From Sporobacter sp963675425 (GTDB lineage: Bacteria; Bacillota; Clostridia; Oscillospirales; Oscillospiraceae): DNA of 64,000 bases. The notes beneath the pieces were generated by a model that made no database searches, was not told the origin of the DNA, and saw nothing but the letters and a program-made list of their open reading frames with translations. The DNA is taken from the NCBI GenBank assembly GCA_963675425.1, contig OY776214.1, forward strand, positions 2,666,001 through 2,730,000, read 5' to 3'. The translations under genes were made by a program, and so were the position numbers. Within the stretch, counting starts at the first letter, position 1; each line of letters begins with the position of its first letter. Of the stretch, positions 24,140 to 32,450 are shown piece after piece.

Positions 24140-25552
24140 TTACACCGTATATATTGTAGATGGAAGCCAGGTTGCGATTGCGGGGAAAAGAGTTAAAAGC
24201 AAGAGACCGATCAACATGATAAACACATAGGGCAGCGCGCCTTGGATAATAGCAGACATCTTTAAACCGGAATTGGATCTTAAAACAAAAAGGTTAAGAC
24301 CTACCGGCGGAGTGATCATGCCGATTTCCACGGACAGGGTAGCGACAACACCGATCCACAGGGGGTCAAAGCCGAGCGCTGTCAGCGCCTCGAATATAAA
24401 TGGAATCGTCAGGATAACCATACTGGAGGGGTCCATCAAACAACCCATAATAAACCAAAGTACGTAGATCATTATCATGATCACATAACGGTTCAGGCCG
24501 CTGGCGACAATTGCCGCCGCAATCTCGGAGGCAATACCAAGATAACTGATTACAAAACTCATGCAGAAACCGAGAATGATAAGAAAAACGATCATCGTGC
24601 CGGTCTTAGCCGTGGCTTTAAATGAATCCATTAGCAGTTTCTTGGTCAGCCGCTTTTGGAAAAGGATGATAAGAAAGGCTCCCACAACACCATAACCGGC
24701 CGCTTCCATGGGGGTGGCCCAGCCCAGATACATTGAGCCGAGCACGACCACTATCAGAAGCAGCGCGGGCAAAATGCGCAGGAAGCTGGCTTCCTTTTTT
24801 GCCGGTTTTAAAGCTGCTGCCTTTCCCGATTCTTCAGCCGCCTCAATGGCGTCTGTGACCTCCGGTGATTGTACCGGCGTATCCGCGTCAGAGAGCGGTT
24901 CCGGTTTATCCATGTAGTCTTCAACGTTGGGGCAATCGACAAGGGATTTGTTCATGCGTGTGCGGATGATAATACTTACAATCAGCAAAACGGAGAGCAT
25001 GATACCCGGAATAACACCGGCCATCAGGAGCTTAACAATGGAGGTTTCTGTGATGATGCCATATAGGAGAAAAGCGAGGCTGGGCGGAATCATGATCCCC
25101 AGCGTGCCGCCGGCAGCGACAGTACCGACAGCGAAAGTAGGATTATAGTTCCTTTTCGTCATCTCGCTGATGGAAATGCGGCCGACGGAAGCCGCCGTTG
25201 CCGGTGAGGATCCACACAACGCGGCGAAGACCGTACAGGCCAGCGTTGTACTGATGGCAAGGCCGCCCCTCAGCTTTCCGATTCCTCTGTTAAGTACCGC
25301 GAAAATATCCTCGGCGATGCCGCCCCGAGATAAAAATTCCGCCATCAGGATAAACATGGGGGCTATTATCTGATTGATACCCGTGCCCTGAGTGATGGCA
25401 ATTTTGCCCATGTTGGGCAAGAAGCGTGTTCCCATAAAAAGCAGCATTGCGCATATTGCTGTAAAGCCCATTGCACTTTTCACGGGCATGCCCAAAAACA
25501 TTGTGAGCAGGAGAATTCCAAAAATAATAATGAGGGTTACTGTAGTTGACAC
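24140..25552 (-). CDS. dctM: TRAP transporter large membrane subunit, system 2
   Basis: 470 residues, about 35-40 longer than system 1. The extra length is a hydrophilic acidic loop near residues 205-260 (ending KPAKKEASF), between helices and probably cytoplasmic. DctM motifs are intact: FAALCGSSPATAASVG, GTLGIMIPPSLAFLLYG and IGMITPPVGLNLFVL. Middle gene of Q-M-P; a 77-base gap precedes the binding-protein gene. Confidence 0.93.
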   Translation of the reverse strand: MSTTVTLIIIFGILLLTMFLGMPVKSAMGFTAICAMLLFMGTRFLPNMGKIAITQGTGINQIIAPMFILMAEFLSRGGIAEDIFAVLNRGIGKLRGGLAISTTLACTVFAALCGSSPATAASVGRISISEMTKRNYNPTFAVGTVAAGGTLGIMIPPSLAFLLYGIITETSIVKLLMAGVIPGIMLSVLLIVSIIIRTRMNKSLVDCPNVEDYMDKPEPLSDADTPVQSPEVTDAIEAAEESGKAAALKPAKKEASFLRILPALLLIVVVLGSMYLGWATPMEAAGYGVVGAFLIILFQKRLTKKLLMDSFKATAKTGTMIVFLIILGFCMSFVISYLGIASEIAAAIVASGLNRYVIMIMIYVLWFIMGCLMDPSSMVILTIPFIFEALTALGFDPLWIGVVATLSVEIGMITPPVGLNLFVLRSNSGLKMSAIIQGALPYVFIMLIGLLLLTLFPAIATWLPSTIYTV

Positions 25553-25623
25553 AAAGCCGGCTCCTCTCTTATTTTATATAGCCGATACTGTTGCCGAGTA
25601 AATAACACTAACGGCACTGGTGT

Positions 25624-26136
25624 TTACAGATATTTCTCACCGCCGGCCAAGATGTCTAAAATCATGAATATCAGTGTCACCAGCATCTGTACGGAGCCGA
25701 TTACAACCGGCAAAGTGGAAATAACCTTGGGGAATTTAAACACGAATGTCCACATTTCGTTTGTTTCAACGGCACTCATGGTTTTGAGCCAGCCACCCCA
25801 AAGGATGCAGGCCACCACGATAAAGGCACAGAAATATCCGATAACAGCCATAATACGGCGCGGGGTCCTTTTTGGGCTTTTGCTATGCTTGTCAACCAGA
25901 TCGCGTACTAGGTCAACTGCCACGTGCCCGTGCTCCTGAAAAGCGTAAGAACTGCCCAGGAAAGCAGCCCAGATAAACACAGCTTCTGTAATGTTTAGCG
26001 TCCAGATAGTCGGCGAGCTAAAGAACTGGCGGAGAATCGATTCCATGACAGCCAGAAGCGCGAAGATAAATACAATAGCACCGCAGAGAATGGCGCCGCC
26101 TATATTGATCTTCTCCATAATTTTAGGGTATCTCAT
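25624..26136 (-). CDS. dctQ: TRAP transporter small membrane subunit, system 2
   Basis: 170 residues from ATG 26134-26136, chosen because an ideal AAGGAGGTGA lies 5 bases upstream; a longer frame to 26226 has no such site. Four helices, with EAVFIWAAFLGSSYAF and HGHVAVDLV matching DctQ. First gene of system 2. Confidence 0.88.
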   Translation of the reverse strand: MRYPKIMEKINIGGAILCGAIVFIFALLAVMESILRQFFSSPTIWTLNITEAVFIWAAFLGSSYAFQEHGHVAVDLVRDLVDKHSKSPKRTPRRIMAVIGYFCAFIVVACILWGGWLKTMSAVETNEMWTFVFKFPKVISTLPVVIGSVQMLVTLIFMILDILAGGEKYL

Positions 26137-26634
26137 TAATTTCACCTCCTTGGTATAGTGATTTGAGTTGTCACAGTTTGACAAAAAGATGTGTAGAAAA
26201 TCATTGTTTATTATCGACCAATACAAATTCTAATGGGAAAACGGGCGAAAATCATTATACAACCCTCCGGAAATTCAAGTTTGTATATTGTACATTTACA
26301 GCTGAGCATGGCAGAGGCACCGCAATGCTCCAAGCTCATGCTATACATATCAATGTCGTTGTAATAAGCTACAATAAAAGTGGCCTGTCGGTTGTGATAG
26401 GTGTGCGATTTTATCGAAATATTACCGTATATTGTTGATTTTGAGTCAAAAAGGCTGTCATTAGAATTTATTATCATTCAATAAAATATGTGGAGTATAA
26501 GGGCTAAATCGAAGGCTATTCAGGGAGCTCAGGCGGCCTGCCGCGGTACATCTGCCACTGCCGTTGCTCTTTCGCTAAGCATCTTTATTGAATAGAATCA
26601 TTTTATTTAATCGATAATGCTTTTGCGCAGCCTT
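26137..26634. other. Gene-free stretch between TRAP system 2 and its regulator
   Basis: No gene is supported. Two 10-base arms, ATTCAATAAA (26476-26485) and TTTATTGAAT (26584-26593), are inverted and about 100 bases apart, around a GC-richer centre. This may be a small mobile-element scar or chance. The promoter of dctQ must lie near 26160-26230. Confidence 0.35.
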
Positions 26635-26674
26635 TATAAAACGAAAGCGCCATATTGCGTTATTTGGTGGCGCT
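26635..26674 (-). terminator. Terminator overlapping the regulator's stop codon
   Basis: AGCGCCA (26646-26652) pairs with TGGCGCT (26668-26674); the stop codon at 26660-26662 lies in the loop and the minus strand continues TTCGTTTT. A 7-bp stem with a 15-base loop, so of moderate strength. Confidence 0.55.
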
Positions 26675-28234
26675 GGGAAATACGCCGAATTTGAAATCAT
26701 CTGCCTTGAAAGCCAATTGGAGCTTCAAGCGCACCTCCGGGTCCTCCAGAGATACGTGCAGGATGTTCTCAATTTTGCTGATATGATACAGTACGGTATT
26801 ACGGTGCATATGTAATTGAGTGCTTACGACGGTGGCTTTTCGCTCGTGTTCGAGATATACGCGCAGCAGGTTGAGCGTGTTCGTATGGTGGAGTGCGTCA
26901 TATTCCCGAAGTTTGTCTAATGACCGGAACAGGAACGAATCCCTGTATACGACAGGCGCGGCGTTGATACCCGCGTAAATCAAGTGATAAATCCAGTAGT
27001 TGCTGAATTGATAAAAGAAGCTTTTTTGCGGATTATCCGGAGAAATAAAACGTGCTTTCAGCTTACCGGCGAGGTCAACCGCCAGGAGCGCCTGCTCATA
27101 GGCAATGCTGATATCCCATAGACTGTTAAACCGGTTGCTGATCCCGCATAAAAAATCGTTTGAGTCCAGCGCCTTGTCAATGATCGCCTTAAACTCATCC
27201 GGATCACCGCGCTCCATGTCCAGTATAAGCACGTTTCGGTTTTGAGAAAATACGGAAGCCTTGGGAAATACCTCTGCAAACGACAGTACCAGGCGGCTGA
27301 GCGGAATGTTTTCCTCGTCGGCAAACGACACAACGACCAACCGGAAATTCCCTTCAAACGGGAAACCGGTATACAGGGCGCGGTTTCTGGCCTCTTCCTG
27401 CGTTTTGACATTTTTCATAATCAAATCCAGTGCCAGCGTTTTTAAAGCGTTGTTGCCGCCAATGATGTTGCTGTCCCGATTCACGTATACTTTTATATAC
27501 TCCAGAAATATTTCAAACAGCTCCACAAGCCCGTCTGTTGCCGGTCTTCCGCAGCATACCATAACAACCAGCAAGTTAAACGAGCCGCCGCCTCTGAACA
27601 TTTTTTTCACAACCTCGTATTCGGAAGTGGCGAAATCCCGGCTGATGACCAGTTCATAGCTCTTTTCAAATTCCTCCAGGCGGCGGAGCTTCTGAAACAA
27701 TTGTACGGTCTCGGGCGGATGGTAACCGTATTCGACAAGCTTGCTTGTGACAGTATCGGTGGTTTTTATTCCTTTTGTATAATAGAGAAGCTTAAACGTC
27801 GAGTCCTGCACGGCTATGTGATTTTTAAATATGGGCTCGCTGAGCGTCAGCAGGTCCTGTATGCCTTTGTCGGCCGAAATGGATTGTTCCATTCTTAAAA
27901 ACCAGAAATGCAGACTGATAAAAACGCGCTGGACCCGGTTGAACAGCTCCCGCAGATCCATATTCCGCCGGATGACGGTGATGCCCAGCATGGCTTCCGG
28001 TGTTTCCGTGTCGTCCACCATCCGATCCCGGATGCACATAAAATACAGGTTGTCCCGAGATGGTGCCGACAGAGCTTCTGATAGACCGCAGACGAGAAGC
28101 TTATCCCCGGATAAATCCGAGCCGGAGGCAGAATACAGCTCGACAAAGGAAAATCGGGGATTCTGCTCCGGCGGCAGATTTATATCCGCTTCAAAGCCCA
28201 ACTCGTCCATGATCAGTTTCAGACTGATATCCAT
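26660..28234 (-). CDS. PucR/CdaR-family transcriptional regulator
   Basis: 524 residues. The C-terminus has the PucR helix-turn-helix (LHMHRNTVLYHISKIENIL...EDPEVRLKLQLAFK), preceded by a GGDEF-like central domain and an N-terminal PucR-type region. Such proteins sense small molecules and activate catabolic genes. It lies between TRAP system 2 (same strand, downstream) and a divergent URO-D gene, so both are likely targets. AAGGAG precedes the ATG. Confidence 0.85.
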   Translation of the reverse strand: MDISLKLIMDELGFEADINLPPEQNPRFSFVELYSASGSDLSGDKLLVCGLSEALSAPSRDNLYFMCIRDRMVDDTETPEAMLGITVIRRNMDLRELFNRVQRVFISLHFWFLRMEQSISADKGIQDLLTLSEPIFKNHIAVQDSTFKLLYYTKGIKTTDTVTSKLVEYGYHPPETVQLFQKLRRLEEFEKSYELVISRDFATSEYEVVKKMFRGGGSFNLLVVMVCCGRPATDGLVELFEIFLEYIKVYVNRDSNIIGGNNALKTLALDLIMKNVKTQEEARNRALYTGFPFEGNFRLVVVSFADEENIPLSRLVLSFAEVFPKASVFSQNRNVLILDMERGDPDEFKAIIDKALDSNDFLCGISNRFNSLWDISIAYEQALLAVDLAGKLKARFISPDNPQKSFFYQFSNYWIYHLIYAGINAAPVVYRDSFLFRSLDKLREYDALHHTNTLNLLRVYLEHERKATVVSTQLHMHRNTVLYHISKIENILHVSLEDPEVRLKLQLAFKADDFKFGVFPSATK

Positions 28235-28254
28235 TACACAGCACTCCTTGTTAT

Positions 28255-28271
28255 TTGTTTAAAATAAACAA
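28255..28271. promoter_or_regulatory. Palindrome upstream of the PucR-type regulator
   Basis: TTGTTTA-AAA-TAAACAA, a perfect 7-bp inverted repeat 20 bases before the regulator's ATG and inside the divergent intergenic region. Candidate autoregulatory operator. The rest of 28272-28583 shows only AT-rich DNA and a possible TATAAT near 28520. Confidence 0.4.
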
Positions 28272-28583
28272 TTGTGAGCTGAAAATAACACAAAGTTCTT
28301 GCTTTTTCAACATTGCGGAGTGCTGTCCCAGGGGAACGTATGAAATATTGTAGGATGTCACAGCCTGAAACCTAAGATATTGTGACAAAATGCATCTGCA
28401 AGGGAATAAATACCAATAATGGCTGCAAGCGCCGGTGGATTGAATGGCTCAGATGGTTAAAGACAAAGTATTTAAAAAAAGTTAGGAAACAGGCACATTG
28501 CTTTTGACGGAGCGTTCATATAATTTAATTGATGTACTAGTAATAGACTATCGATTCTTTTTGATCGTTAGGGGAGGAAAGCT

Positions 28584-29597
28584 ATGCGCACGCCAAAAGA
28601 AAACTTTCTGCGCCTGATACGCAACGATGACCCCCAATGGATGGGTGACCCGTTTATCTGCTTTAACGGCAATCCGGTAACCGGACTGCCGTATCTGCCC
28701 GATGCAGTTTCACTCTCGCATGACCGTTCACTGAAGGGTGAGGTCAATAAGAAGGACGCCTGGGGCGTCGTGTGGGACTGGCCGGCCGACCAGCCGGGAC
28801 CGACGCCCAACCATAGCGGAGATAATATCGTTATTAAAGACATTACCCACTGGCGTGACTTTTTTGAATTTCCCTCATTGGACAATCTCGATTGGGCAGG
28901 CGCCTGGGCCGCCTGCGGGGAATTGGACCGGGAAAACAAGCTCGTCATGGTACAGTCCGCACGCGGACTGTTTGAGTTCAGCCATGCGATGATGGGCTTT
29001 GAGGATGCCTTGATGAACTATCTTATTGAGCCCGACGATATGTACGAGCTTTTAAGCGCCTATACGGATTGGAAGATCAAGGGTGTGCAGCTTGTTGTCG
29101 ACGAAATGCAGCCGGATATCATCGTCAACTTTGACGACTGGGGCAACAAGACACAACTGTTTTTGCCCCCCGATGTCTGGCGTGCCATCCTCAAGCCGCT
29201 TAATAAGCGCTTTTTCGACGCCATTAAGTCCCGCGGCGTTATAGTAATGAATCACTGCGATTGTCACGCCGAGGAGATATGCGAGGACATGGTGGAAATC
29301 GGCATGGACGTCTGGCAGGGTCCCACGCCGGAAAATGATATTCCGAACGTCATCCGGCGCACGGGGGGCAAGCTCTTTATGTTTGGCGGTGTGGATATGT
29401 CGGTAATCGACCGGGCCGACGCCGATGAAGAGCTGATCCGCGCGCACATTCGCGAAACATTTGATCAATACGCTCCCAGCGGGCATTTCCTGCCGTGCTT
29501 TACGAGCTGGATGCCGGTGCATTCCAGGGTTGCCGAGATCGCCCGAGATGAGATGAACAAATATGGCGCCGTCATGGCCGAAAAGCTGTTTGGCTAG
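28584..29597 (+). CDS. URO-D-family (MtaA-like) methyltransferase, copy 1
   Basis: 337 residues. It belongs to the uroporphyrinogen-decarboxylase fold family that includes corrinoid-dependent methyltransferases; the start PKENFLRLI and the VWG and IKDITHWRDF motifs match copy 2 at 61561. At the metal site it reads NHCDC (His224, Cys225, Cys227), with a late Cys305, in place of the HNC of copy 2. A true heme-pathway decarboxylase is unlikely: it lacks the usual N-terminal substrate Arg motif. GGGGAGG precedes the ATG. Divergent from the PucR gene. Confidence 0.75.
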   Translation: MRTPKENFLRLIRNDDPQWMGDPFICFNGNPVTGLPYLPDAVSLSHDRSLKGEVNKKDAWGVVWDWPADQPGPTPNHSGDNIVIKDITHWRDFFEFPSLDNLDWAGAWAACGELDRENKLVMVQSARGLFEFSHAMMGFEDALMNYLIEPDDMYELLSAYTDWKIKGVQLVVDEMQPDIIVNFDDWGNKTQLFLPPDVWRAILKPLNKRFFDAIKSRGVIVMNHCDCHAEEICEDMVEIGMDVWQGPTPENDIPNVIRRTGGKLFMFGGVDMSVIDRADADEELIRAHIRETFDQYAPSGHFLPCFTSWMPVHSRVAEIARDEMNKYGAVMAEKLFG

Positions 29598-29625
29598 AAA
29601 CGTCTGACTTCAGCCGGCTGTAAAC

Positions 29626-29672
29626 CACAAATAAAGGGAGAGCCGCTTTTGCAGGCTCTCCCTTTATTTGTG
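29626..29672 (+). terminator. Terminator of URO-D copy 1
   Basis: A 19-bp perfect stem (29626-29644 with 29654-29672) rich in A-T at its base, 28 bases after the stop. Confidence 0.9.
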
Positions 29673-29865
29673 ATCTATTATATATCTAACATTAATAAAT
29701 TCATATGCGGGAATAATTCCTGCATCGTGACAGGGTTACCGTATTGCCTATACGGCCCGCGTTTTATGAAAAAAATATTCATTATTTCAATGCATATGCA
29801 TTGAAAGGCACACGGCTCTGTGTCATAATGATACTAATAATAAGCCGTTAAGGTGGGTGAGTATC

Positions 29866-30957
29866 GTGTTCAGACTGCCGGAGTACATTAAGCCGGATTT
29901 TACACGGGAGGCGTTTATTAAAGCCCCGGATGTTGTCACCGCGCCTGCCCCGGGTGACGGGTTGCTGCCGGATCATTTTTACGCTACGACGATCTATCCC
30001 GAGTATTTTAAGCTGGACGGTGCGTGGCGGCTCGTTGACGCGCCGAGGATGGACTGCGCCGTCGTCATAAGGGATGGCTGCGCGACGGCGACGGAGGCGC
30101 GCCGCGTTAAAAAAGGCGACCGGATTGTTGTCGGACGCGAGGAGGACATGACAAACGGTGTATTCATTGACTTTGGGGCCTTCTGCGCGCCAGATGAGGC
30201 GGGCGCGTACCAGAGCTTTGCCTTCCGGACGGGAAAATCCAGAGAGTCGTCTTATTCCAGAGATTACGACGAGCTGTACGAGATTCTCCGGCATGACCGC
30301 GAGCACGGCAGTATCATCTGGGTGCTCGGCCCGGCCGTCGCTTTCGACTACGATGCCCGGCGGGCCATGGCAGGTCTTGTGGAAAACGGTTACGTCCGCG
30401 CGCTTTTTGCCGGAAACGCTCTGGCCACGCACGATATGGAAGCCGGTCTTTTTAACACGGGCCTCGGGCAGGACATTTATACAAAAGAACTCCGCCATAA
30501 CGGCCACTACAACCATCTGGAGGTTATAAACCGTGTGCGCCGCGCCGGCTCCATAGAGCGTTATATCGCCGATAACCCGGCGCAGGACGGTATCGTTGCC
30601 GCCTGTATCAGAAACAACGTCCCAATGGTGCTGGCCGGCTCTATCCGGGACGACGGCCCGCTGCCCGGCGTCTTCGCAAATGTGTATGACGCGCAGGACG
30701 AAATGCGAAGGCACATCAGAAATGCTACGACCGTCATTGCCCTGGCCACGCAGCTGCACACCATAGCGACCGGAAACATGACGCCGTCGTGGCAGATGCG
30801 GGACGGACGGCTGAGGCCCGTCTACTTCTACAATGTCGATATTTCGGAATTTGCTGTTGGTAAGCTGCGCGACCGGGGGAGCCTGGCTGTTAACAGCATT
30901 GTTACAAATGTGCAGGATTTTCTCATCAACGCCGCGCGCAGCCTTGGGGTAATCTAA
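29866..30957 (+). CDS. TIGR00300-type protein (archaeal ornithine cyclodeaminase-like)
   Basis: 363 residues from GTG 29866, chosen because AAGGTGG lies 9 bases upstream; a GTG at 29857 is too close to it. The motif series NGVFIDFGAF, ALFAGNALATHDMEAGLF, GHYNHLEVINRVRRAGSIE and VLAGSIRDDGPLPG matches the family first called LOR/SDH domain. Methanogen members make proline from ornithine, and the domain is the C-terminal part of cyanobacterial arginine dihydrolase. Expected to bind NAD. Function here is by family only. Confidence 0.72.
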   Translation: MFRLPEYIKPDFTREAFIKAPDVVTAPAPGDGLLPDHFYATTIYPEYFKLDGAWRLVDAPRMDCAVVIRDGCATATEARRVKKGDRIVVGREEDMTNGVFIDFGAFCAPDEAGAYQSFAFRTGKSRESSYSRDYDELYEILRHDREHGSIIWVLGPAVAFDYDARRAMAGLVENGYVRALFAGNALATHDMEAGLFNTGLGQDIYTKELRHNGHYNHLEVINRVRRAGSIERYIADNPAQDGIVAACIRNNVPMVLAGSIRDDGPLPGVFANVYDAQDEMRRHIRNATTVIALATQLHTIATGNMTPSWQMRDGRLRPVYFYNVDISEFAVGKLRDRGSLAVNSIVTNVQDFLINAARSLGVI

Positions 30958-32408
30958 AGCCGCTCCATGAGCGCCGTGAAAAAGCCAATGCAGCGGTTGA
31001 CGTTCGCAACCGAGATATTCTCGTTCGTCCCGTGCATTTTCCCCAGGTCGTCATTGTCAATGACATAGGGCGTGAAGCGGTAAATGTTTTGCGATACACA
31101 TTCGTATTTCCGCGCGTCGGTGGAGGCCATGACAAGGTATGGCGCGGCGACGACGTCGCCGCAGAACTCGCCGATAAGGTCTTCTATAAGCCTGTAGGCG
31201 TCCGTATCGGTCGGCGACAGCAACGACGGATTGTCTAGATGAATCGGTTCGATCTCGACAGGCAGGCCTTTTAAGGTCTGCCTGATGTGGTTTAAGAGCG
31301 TTTCAGCGGTGTCGCCGGGGAGCAGGCGGCAGTTAATAATGGCCGAGGACCGCTGCGGCACGACATTGGGCGCGGGACTGCCCTGCGCCATTGTAACGGC
31401 GAGTGTTGTCCGAAGAAGGGCACTGCCGCTGTTCATTTTGGAAAAGACACGTGTAAACAGCGGCTTGAAAAGCCAGAGATTGGCCAGAATCACGCGGTTT
31501 AAGCCCGTCATATAAGGCCCTATCCGCATTAAAAAGCCTTTCGTCGGTGCGATGAGGCGCGGCTTCATGGGATGTGCCTCCAGACGGCACAGCGCCTGAG
31601 CTAAAATGCCCAGCGACGTATGACGGGCCGGCATGGAGGCGTGGCCGCCATCCGCCGTTATGGACAGGCGGATATTGGCAAAACCTTTTTCGCCGACGCC
31701 AATGAGGGCCATCGGCTTGTCTATTCCGGGGACGGCGCGTGAGACAACGCAGCCGCCCTCGTCCAGCACGAAATCAAATTGCAGGTCCTTATCCTTGAAA
31801 TAAGCTGCAATCTTCAAAGCGCCTTCTTCGCCGTTAAGCTCCTCATCATGGCCGAAGGCCATGTAGATATCACGCGCCGGTGTGAAACCTTTAGCTAAAA
31901 GGCGTTCCAGGGATTCCAGCGCGGCAATGACATGGATCTTGGTGTCGAGTGTTCCTCGTCCCCAGACGATACCGTTCTTAATCGTCCCGCTAAACGGCGG
32001 CTCGTCCCAGTCGCCTTCCGTGCCCGCCTCAACAGGTACGACGTCTAGATGCGCCGTGATGAGCGCCGGCTTTTTTACCGGGGCGTCGGATTTGAGATGG
32101 TAAACAAGGCTGTAGCCGTTTATAACCGTCACGTCACACTGTTCATGCACGAGCGGGAACTGCTCTTTAAACAGGACGTGTAAACGGGTGAAGGCGGCCA
32201 GATCCGTCTTGTTCGGGTCAATATCGGTTACGGTTGCCACGCGGACAGCCTCGGCCAGCTTTTCCGGCCCGGCCAGGTCCTCGCCTGGCAGATAGGTTGC
32301 AACACGCTGGGTAACCTTCGGCTTAAACCGCGTTGTCCGCACGGTGATAACGGCCGTCAGCGCGGCCAGAATAATCAGCATGATGAAGCTTAAAATAATC
32401 CAGGGCAT
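30954..32408 (-). CDS. Membrane-anchored M20 peptidase (PM20D1-like)
   Basis: 484 residues. An N-terminal helix (1-24), then the M20 metal-site series: AHLDVVPV, GRGTLDTK, GHDEELNGEEGA, VLDEGG and a late KMHGTNE. The dimerisation domain lies between. Length fits the carboxypeptidase/PM20D1 branch, which releases or conjugates amino acids. Its stop codon overlaps the stop of the preceding plus-strand gene by 2 bases, tail to tail. Followed upstream by a YfcC-type carrier. Confidence 0.88.
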   Translation of the reverse strand: MPWIILSFIMLIILAALTAVITVRTTRFKPKVTQRVATYLPGEDLAGPEKLAEAVRVATVTDIDPNKTDLAAFTRLHVLFKEQFPLVHEQCDVTVINGYSLVYHLKSDAPVKKPALITAHLDVVPVEAGTEGDWDEPPFSGTIKNGIVWGRGTLDTKIHVIAALESLERLLAKGFTPARDIYMAFGHDEELNGEEGALKIAAYFKDKDLQFDFVLDEGGCVVSRAVPGIDKPMALIGVGEKGFANIRLSITADGGHASMPARHTSLGILAQALCRLEAHPMKPRLIAPTKGFLMRIGPYMTGLNRVILANLWLFKPLFTRVFSKMNSGSALLRTTLAVTMAQGSPAPNVVPQRSSAIINCRLLPGDTAETLLNHIRQTLKGLPVEIEPIHLDNPSLLSPTDTDAYRLIEDLIGEFCGDVVAAPYLVMASTDARKYECVSQNIYRFTPYVIDNDDLGKMHGTNENISVANVNRCIGFFTALMERL

Positions 32409-32450
32409 GTAGGCACCAGCTTTTTATATTAGAATAGCGTCTTGTTGGTA

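Noticed and set aside
28584..29597. Uroporphyrinogen decarboxylase of heme synthesis (hemE)
   Set aside because: Lacks the usual N-terminal Arg substrate motif and no heme genes lie nearby; fits the MtaA-like group better.
29848..30759. 303-codon minus-strand frame
   Set aside because: Antisense to the TIGR00300-type gene; no recognisable motif.
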